A stretch of 64,000 nt of DNA from Strigops habroptila (taxonomy: Eukaryota; Chordata; Aves; Psittaciformes; Psittacidae): contig NC_044302.2 of the NCBI RefSeq assembly GCF_004027225.2, positions 41,538,510 to 41,602,509 of the forward strand. The letters run 5' to 3'. Below the pieces are notes generated by a model. That model did not search any database, was not told the origin of the DNA, and saw only the letters and a list, made by a program, of their open reading frames with translations. Numbering within the stretch: the first letter of the stretch is position 1; every line of letters begins with the position of its first letter. The translations under genes were made by a program, and so were the position numbers. This document shows, one piece after another, positions 55,601-64,000 of the stretch.

Positions 55601-58600
55601 TGGCATAGTGTCGGTAAATTAGTTTGTTATCAGATCCACCTATTAATCTAAACAGGAAAGAAAACAGGAAAGCTCAGTTAGCATCTCAGGATAAGCTGGG
55701 AAAATCCTCACAGTTATTCCAGTTGATAGGAGGCCTATTGTTAATGGCTGGCTGGAACTTTCCCAAATCCAACTGTATCACAACTTTTATTTTGTGACAT
55801 AATTACACTGGAAGAATACTAGGTACCAAACAGCCCAAGTTACATGTATCAGAGAAGCACAGTTATTGTTATCCATATGGATATTAATAATATCAACATA
55901 TGCACCATTTTATTACAATCAATTCAAATAGATTGTGCAGTTTCATTAGAAAAAAAAAAAGTATTGAAGGTACTTCCATTACACACTAACAGGCACTGCA
56001 CAAGGATTAATCTGCTTTACAGATTAACAGAGCATATGGCTATGAATTCTTCCCTGCCCTTCTCAGCGGAGCATCAACAGGAAACTATAACGTAGACTGG
56101 CATCTGGATTACAGAAATAGCCTTAAGTCAGGTTTATGATCCACTTAATAACCAAGAACACGTAACTCTCTCATGCTACAAAATGTTTGGTATCTTAAGA
56201 AATAACACTGTACTACAACCAATAGTTTGTGATGCAATGCTAAAGTCACAGAAGCAATTTAATTTTTATGGACTCACTAATCATCAAGTTACTGAACAAG
56301 AAGAGAAAAGGTCTAAACAGGTATTTCCTTCCACTCTTCTGCTATAGCTTTCCCAAAGAAGGTACATAAATCATAAGAAGATGTGTTCTTCATATCACTG
56401 ACATTTGCTTTGAGCAATAGGAGGCCAACTCAAATAGAAATGAAAATATTTTGTAGTTTGAGGCTTGTGGCTATGTACATAATAATTCTCCCTTAATTCT
56501 GCACGAGAACTGAATCACCCATTCGGTGTATCATATCTCATCCCTTTAGTTTCTGGCTTTATCACAGGGAGAGAATACTTACAGAAACAAAAAGAACAAG
56601 ACATCTTTTAGGTCACTTTTGCTTAAGCCCATTGCTTTGCATTAATGCTTGGTGGGGGAAGGGAGAACCCTGAAGAGCAAGAACTATGTTTAAGAAGTAT
56701 CAGACAAAAATATTACAAACAAATGTGACAGTGGAAAGAAATGACAAATATCTGTGCTTTATTTAGCCAATTCTTTCAAATACTTCAGTATACAGAGTTA
56801 ACATATATAAACTGTTGAGGCCCTTGGGTAAAGTGCAAACTACAAAGTGATCCCTGTCCTGGAAAAATGGAAAGTACTGAAAAAATATATTGAAATGATA
56901 ACTCTGGAATTGAGCAGTAGGAGTAAAGCCAGAAGTGCGTCCTCTGTCTTAGTTTCTTCCTGTTGCACAGCTGTGATTTTTTTTTTTAAAGGCTCCAAAT
57001 GGCTTGTCTTTCACTTACAGAATTCAAGCCAGCATGTTCCAGCCTGAAATCACTTCCAAGAACCTAAGGATAGAATCACCAGTTGAGCAGCTGAAAGACA
57101 ACTATTTTAGTTCAAAAAAATAATAAAATAAGAAAAATCAAGAATCGTCTTGATCAAGAGACATCATAGCTGACATGGTAAAGGTAAGCATTTAACTGAC
57201 TTTGCACTAAATTTAGGCATTAGCATACTAACTTTCAGTAATCAGAAATTTCCATAATTACAGTACTTAACAGGCTATGCCAATCTCTGTTTAGACTGGA
57301 GACCATGAGCTTACTCTATTATTTATGACCACTTTTCCTAGAAGGTGGTTTTGTAACTATTTACTCTTGATGACTAATATCTCAAAATAAAACACTTCCA
57401 TTTCGGAATTTCTTCTCTTCAACTAAAGCAAAACCACATCAGAAAAACCAACGTGATGATTCAAGAAAGAATATTTTGTGTGTCTCTTCTGTAGACAGAA
57501 GATGTAAGTCTGGCTTTCCTCCTACCTTACTCTACCTAAATTAATAAAAGAATCTTGGTTTCTGGATGGAGACGAGAAATCCTTAGCTTGATTATAGGGA
57601 AAATGGTTAGGTATCATCTGCCTGTTTCTTTGCCATCTTGTGTCTGAAACAATTACAGCACTAGATATGGCACTGCGTCAGTTACTGCTCTAGAAAAAAA
57701 AAAGAGTTTTACTGCCTAACTCATTTTGATACACATATAGACACAGTTAGTATGCTCCAGTTAGTAAAGAATATGTATGTGCAACATGATATTAGTCTTT
57801 CTGTATTAAAATATCTCAAGTGACGTGGAATTTACATTACAATTGTAAAACCAATTATATTACAATCAGCAGTAATAATATTTGCTAGCCAGTAAGTACT
57901 GGGCATTTATTTCAAACTTGATACTTACAATCCTCCTTCTAGGAAGTTACAGACATTTTCATCACGTTTCGATACTAAATGGAAAGTTTCTCTGATAACT
58001 TGTTGCTGCGTATCTTCACTCTATAAAAAAAAACACATTTTGCTATCAAGCTAAAATGGATTCATTAACAATGAACACCATACACGCCTAATAAATACAA
58101 CACACCGTATATAGCACCCTAAAACTATTTCCGAAGCCTTATATCTGCCAACTTACAAGCTGCATATTGTTTTTATCATTTCAACACAAAATGACATTTT
58201 TACAGGTCGCAAAAGAATACATTACTGAGAAACAACTGTGAGGAAAAAAACCTACTGTTTTTAAGAAACTCCTAAAGAAAAATAAATTCTAAAAATAGTT
58301 TCTTGAAGTGAACAGGAAGCCTTCTCCAACATTATGAAATTTTCATATCTTCACCACAGCCTGAATAACTTCAGACATGCTTTGAAACTATTCTAGAGAG
58401 CGGATGCTTCCACTTGCAGGAAAAAAACCCATGAGATTTGCCTCCAGGACTGGTTCAATCGATATTAAAGTATGCTTAAGTTTCAAAACATCCACAAATA
58501 AACCTGTCTCCCTAAAGCCACACACAAAAAGATAATCAAGACAATTGCACCGGTCTCTGTGCACCACAAAGCTTCAGGGAAATCACCTAATTTCTTAGTT

Positions 58601-60247
58601 TCATATGCCATATTTTTGTGAAGACACAAAAATAGACACATTTGAATGGAAAATGAGAATGGAAGTTAACTGTTTCACATTGATACAAGGTTTGTATACC
58701 TTTCCAAAGTGTTTCATCTACCAGTTACCTCCACACTGAGGGGAAAAAAAAAATAAAAAAGCCAAAACAAAACAAACCAACTTCTCTACTAAGTTCCTGT
58801 CGCTCTGCACTGGAAGTGATCAAGAATAGAGTGGGAACGCACACAAGGGTGTCATGGTTTTGGCTGGGATAGTTAGGTTTTCTTCTTAGTAGCTGGTGCA
58901 GGGCTGTGTTCCGGCTTTAGTCTGAGAAAAATGCTGCTAACACACCAATGTTTTAGTTGCTGCTACATAATGCTGACCCCGATCAAGGACTTTTCAGTTA
59001 AACCACGACAAAGGGCAATGCTTATCATTAAAGTTAAAATATTCCATTTTAATTTTTAAATCAGAAACAGTAAATGAAAGACATCTGCTTGGAAACCCAG
59101 AGCTGGGACAATGAAGAAAACAGGTTCACAAACAAGTATTAGAATTTCCCAGTATTACCTTTCCAAGGAGAAGGGATCAAATTCAGTTGCCCATAGCAAC
59201 GACCTGTATCAGTTACACTCCTTTAATTAAAAGCCTGACAGTGCAAACAGAGGCGTCGCAGTTATCATTTCTGCTCCAATATGCAGAAGTAAGATACCTC
59301 CCTTCCAATAAAGTTAAATATGACTTCTGTAATAGCCAGAATTGAAAGTCAGCAATAGTACTACTGAAAAAGCATATTTTGTTTACATAATTCTGGGAAG
59401 TATCAGTTGTTTTCTGTGTTTTAATGCCCAAGGTCAGTCCAAGCAGAGCTTAGTTTATTTGCTAGAAGATACAGTACATGATCAAAACACTGCCTTAAAA
59501 TCTTTTATCCTTCAATGACATCAACTGTTTCCACTTTGATTCTTAATTCTCTGTGGCTGCACTTTGAATCAGATCAAGTGCTTCTCCTGCATTTTCAGCC
59601 CTGCTTTGCTACTTGCCTTCTCCCCAATAACAGAATATACTTTTCTCCTTCATTACATTTCTTTTTCATGTCAACTGTATTTTTACAGTACTCTGAAGGT
59701 TTCCAAGGGAAGAGGCTCTGCTTATTGAACCTGAGAGTCCCATAAAACCCATCTTCCCATTCCTGACACCCCTGCCACAGCACTGAGACACGCTGCACTA
59801 CATCAGAGACGCTGACGGTCAGGCTAAAAATCACGGCAGGGCGGCGCGCCCACAGATAAGCTCAGACAACCGAGCCCGCCGCTGAACGAGACTCCCTTCC
59901 TCCACCCTCAGCGTGCCAAAGGGCAACTTCCAGCGAAAAGAACAGTGTCCGGGAAAACAGCTTTCTTCGGAAGGTCACTTCCCTCACCGACAACCCTCAC
60001 ACGGCCCCACCACCCCCATTTCCCCACGCCCTGGTCGCTGAATCGCGGATCAGCAGTCACCACGATCCGCCCCAGGCACGAGGGCCGGGCCGGGAGGCTT
60101 TCTGGTTAACCCCCCCGCCTCACACCGCCCTCCCGCCGCCGCAGTGCCAGGCCCCGCGCGGCAGCGGCCAGCCCGTACATAGCGGTGGTAGAACTTGGAC
60201 AGCCGAGGCTTGCCGTGGTTGTTGAAGATGAGGATGGCTTTGATCAT
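34500..60247 (-). CDS. AP3S1: AP-3 complex subunit sigma-1, complete six-exon coding region
   Basis: This is the small (sigma) subunit of the heterotetrameric AP-3 adaptor. On endosomal membranes AP-3 sorts dileucine- and tyrosine-signal cargo to lysosomes and lysosome-related organelles. Exons, in coding order: 60179-60247, 57929-58020, 55536-55647, 46619-46690, 43945-44052 and 34500-34628. Joined, they give 193 codons plus stop, the same length as human AP3S1, with every junction GT-AG and frame kept. The longin-like Clat_adaptor_s fold spans about residues 1-145. Hallmarks are [20 protein letters not shown] at 1-20, [20 protein letters not shown] at about 65-84, [20 protein letters not shown] at about 93-112 and [20 protein letters not shown] at about 117-136. 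The tail ends LPSFR, where I recall a terminal Lys in human. The neighbours LVRN and ATG12 identify it as AP3S1 rather than the paralogue AP3S2. The start has a good Kozak context (CCCACCATGA). Confidence 0.97.
34629..43944 (-). other. AP3S1: AP3S1 intron 5 (9.3 kb)
   Basis: AT-rich intron with donor GTAAGAG. It contains simple T/G- and A-rich stretches (poly-G near 35786, T/G-rich at about 40262-40360). No nested gene, small RNA or clear transposon was recognised. Open frames are at most about 100 codons with no domain. Confidence 0.85.
43945..44052 (-). CDS. AP3S1: AP3S1 coding exon 5
   Basis: It is 108 bases in phase 0, with acceptor CTTTTTCAG and donor GTAAGAG. It encodes [20 protein letters not shown] onwards to NKLEKSE, the last helix of the adaptor fold. 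This is the most conserved part of sigma-3. Confidence 0.96.
44053..46618 (-). other. AP3S1: AP3S1 intron 4 (2.6 kb)
   Basis: AT-rich intron with donor GTACTGTG and acceptor TTTTTCAG. No gene or named repeat was seen inside. Confidence 0.85.
46619..46690 (-). CDS. AP3S1: AP3S1 coding exon 4
   Basis: It is 72 bases (24 codons, phase 0) with acceptor CCTCTTTGCAG. It encodes [20 protein letters not shown] and HVDK, a helix-strand piece of the longin-like fold. Confidence 0.96.
48000..49040 (-). mobile_element. CR1 non-LTR retrotransposon, 5'-truncated, inactive (in AP3S1 intron 3)
   Basis: The left side starts TAAAATAGTTTTGGTTGGAA followed by AGACCTTTAACATCATC, the usual CR1 3' region. Minus-strand translation gives CR1 reverse-transcriptase C-terminal blocks such as [20 protein letters not shown] near 48760-48820 and [20 protein letters not shown] near 48500-48560. 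The VPQGS-type box is near 48960-48990 but in another frame. Stops and frame changes make it inactive. Unlike the 14.2 kb copy it lacks the terminal ATTCTATG repeat. It inserted in the same orientation as AP3S1. Confidence 0.9.
50725..50750 (+). other. G-quadruplex-forming motif in a purine tract
   Basis: Runs of GGGG separated by single T or A bases (GGGGTGGGGAGGGGTGG then AGGGGTGGG) fit a very stable one-base-loop G-quadruplex on the plus strand, which is the template strand for AP3S1. The purine-rich tract continues to about 50820 with A-rich and GGGG segments, which could also favour triplex (H-DNA) formation. Confidence 0.75.
55121..55162. repeat. TG-rich imperfect microsatellite
   Basis: Alternating TGTG, TATG and TCTG units in AP3S1 intron 3, just upstream (plus-strand left) of exon 3. 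A simple repeat without further signal. Confidence 0.75.
55536..55647 (-). CDS. AP3S1: AP3S1 coding exon 3
   Basis: It is 112 bases and completes the Leu codon split from exon 2. It encodes [20 protein letters not shown] and [18 protein letters not shown]. Acceptor TGTTTAG, donor GTAAG. It holds the central beta strands of the sigma fold. Asn replaces the Tyr I recall in the human GSDYK segment. Confidence 0.96.
55648..57928 (-). other. AP3S1: AP3S1 intron 2 (2.3 kb)
   Basis: Consensus donor GTAAGTATC. AT-rich, with no nested gene or named repeat seen. Confidence 0.85.
57929..58020 (-). CDS. AP3S1: AP3S1 coding exon 2
   Basis: It is 92 bases, starting in phase 0 after acceptor TTTTTTATAG and ending two bases into a Leu codon. 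It encodes [20 protein letters not shown] and [10 protein letters not shown], the first helix and following strand. Confidence 0.96.
58021..60178 (-). other. AP3S1: AP3S1 intron 1 (2.2 kb)
   Basis: It begins with a non-canonical-looking but usable donor (TAT then GTACGG) inside the CpG island. It contains the second LTR remnant at 58850-59017. The island edge is near 59830. Confidence 0.85.
58850..59017 (+). mobile_element. Degraded avian endogenous retrovirus LTR (copy 2, in AP3S1 intron 1)
   Basis: It starts TGTCATGGTTTTGGCTGGGA, followed by TTTTCTTCTTAGTAGCTGGT, AACACACCAATGTTTTAGTT and GATCAAGGACTTTTCAG. This is the same block order as copy 1 at 27935 for the first half of the LTR. The TG start is kept and the 3' half is missing. 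It is antisense to AP3S1. No retroviral coding sequence is attached. Confidence 0.65.
60179..60247 (-). CDS. AP3S1: AP3S1 coding exon 1
   Basis: It is 69 bases encoding [20 protein letters not shown] and HRY, then donor GTACGG. The start has A at -3. The human counterpart, as I recall it, has Gln where this has His at residue 21. Confidence 0.96.
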
Positions 60248-60536
60248 GGTGGGGCGGCGGCCGCCGGGCTCGCCGGGCTCGCTGCGCCCCTGCTGCCCCT
60301 GCTCCTCCTCCTCCTGCCCGCCCGTCACGCCCCGCTCTCGGGGCGGCGGCAGCCGGTCGCGCTGCACGACGTCGCCGGCCTCCGTTAGCAGCGGAGCGTC
60401 GCCACGCCGCGAAACGCCACGCCACGCCACACAACGCCGCGCCGCGTCACCTGACAGGAAGGCGGCGGCCCGCAAGGGACAAAACACCTTGCGCGGCCAC
60501 AACCCCCGCCGTGTGGCGTCACTTCCGGTGCCCAGC

Positions 60537-63005
<2,469 letters not shown>

Positions 63006-63410
63006 ATGACAAACAATACAGTTGTTTAGGTGTTGTCTTCAAAAATGGAAAAGGGAGAAACTTTCTTAAACTTGGCCTGTAAACACACAGAAAGAAAGAT
63101 TTTATTTTTTTTTTCTCCATTTCTGCGTAAATATATAAAAATGATACAGATGAATAGTGTAAAAGAAGAGCTATGTGGGTTATCTAATCATGGAACTTTT
63201 TTCCGATGTACATCTAAGGTACAGAAAAAAGTTGTATTTGCCATCTGTAAGGTAGAGCCAGCTCTCTTGCTGTTGAATTCTCAGTTGCTGTATCTGAAGG
63301 GAAGCTATTTCATAGTTGTCTGGAGGACTGACAAGACAGCTCTGTCACTCTATATGCTGTACTGTATATAAAAGTTCCTTTTTATTAAAAGGAATGTTTA
63401 TTGTATATGT
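63006..63410 (+). other. ATG12: ATG12 3' untranslated region, proximal end
   Basis: AT-rich sequence after the TGA. The only near-canonical poly(A) hexamer I find is ATTAAA at 63384-63389, followed by a T/G-rich stretch, which predicts cleavage near 63405. A longer UTR running past the window is possible. Confidence 0.5.
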
Positions 63411-64000
63411 AGCCTGGAATTCAGTTTACTTCTGGCATGTTGTACATCCATTATGTGGATTCTGTTCTTTGTGAAGTCTTCATCTTGAATGTGAATTATC
63501 TCATTTTTTTTCTCATAATTAGTATGTAGGTGTTTGTGTATGATCACTTCACGCTGTGCCTTCATCATGTCAGTACTGTAAGTACCTTGTTTATATGGTA
63601 CAACATAATGATAGACCTCAGAAATACTTTTCCTCCTGCCCAAATTGTGTAGTGATTTGTTGAAGGCTGAAAATTTCAGCAGTTGCCAAGGTGTTTCTTC
63701 TGGCACTGTTTAATGACTAGCATCTTTAGCTGAATGCTGCAGCTAGCTGTTGCTTCAGTTAATGAAGAAATAGGTATGAGGTGCTAAAAACCTACTGTCT
63801 ATATAGTCTCCTTTTGGCTGCTGTTATTCTCGTGTTTCATCAGCTGCATGTTCCTTCAACAAAATAGAATGCACTTTACAAGATTTTGCTAAATCCTTTA
63901 TTTATTGGAGGGTTTGGTGTGCAGGGTGGGGTTTTTTTGTGTGTGGATTTATTTTATGTATGTTGTACAATCTTTTATGTTTAAACTGAACTAAACTAAA
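63411..64000. other. ATG12 downstream flank or extended 3' UTR
   Basis: AT-rich, with T-runs near 63507 and 63933 and no AATAAA on the plus strand. A 102-codon minus-strand frame (63398-63706) has no recognisable domain. In human the next gene beyond ATG12 is CDO1, which is not seen here. Confidence 0.5.

Noticed and set aside
34500..60247. AP3S2 as the alternative identity of the sigma-3 gene
   Set aside because: The two paralogues are very similar, but head-to-head ATG12 and downstream LVRN fix the locus as AP3S1, and the 193-residue length with its [20 protein letters not shown] tail agrees.

Overview
This window is vertebrate nuclear DNA, most likely from a bird and probably from Neoaves. 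The evidence is spliced genes with GT-AG introns, CpG-island promoters, two truncated CR1 retrotransposons (one keeping the avian 3' terminal ATTCTATG-type repeat), and two remnants of an LTR that I associate with neoavian endogenous retroviruses. The gene order (laeverin, AP3S1, then head-to-head ATG12) matches the human 5q23 block. In birds that block is, to my knowledge, on the Z chromosome. I see no CRISPR array, operon or tRNA, and no clearly new system.

Layout. (1) At 1-277 on the minus strand is the first part of laeverin (LVRN, a type II membrane aminopeptidase), cut by the window edge. It sits in a CpG island that runs to about 760. (2) From about 0.8 to 33.3 kb is an intergenic desert with a truncated CR1 (14.2-15.4 kb), an LTR remnant (27.9-28.2 kb), microsatellites and a few unexplained open frames. 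(3) AP3S1 occupies about 33.35-60.25 kb on the minus strand. Its six coding exons were reconstructed at base level and give a complete 193-residue protein. Intron 3 holds a second CR1 and a strong G-quadruplex motif, and intron 1 holds a second LTR remnant. (4) At 60.25-60.54 kb is a compact CpG-rich bidirectional promoter with ETS and CRE-like sites. (5) At 60.54-63.01 kb on the plus strand is ATG12, with four coding exons, 139 residues and the C-terminal glycine used for conjugation. Its 3' UTR and downstream flank fill the rest of the window.

How the genes relate. AP3S1 is the small subunit of AP-3, which sorts cargo from endosomes to lysosomes and lysosome-related organelles. ATG12 is the ubiquitin-like modifier that joins ATG5 to drive LC3 lipidation. 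Both serve lysosome-directed traffic and share one promoter, so coordinated housekeeping expression is plausible, but that is inference. LVRN is an independent, tissue-restricted ectopeptidase in other species. The more interesting observations are the overlapping antisense start codons at the AP3S1/ATG12 promoter, an open frame through ATG12 intron 2, the G-quadruplex in AP3S1 intron 3, and an unidentified coding-like patch at 28.7-29.5 kb.
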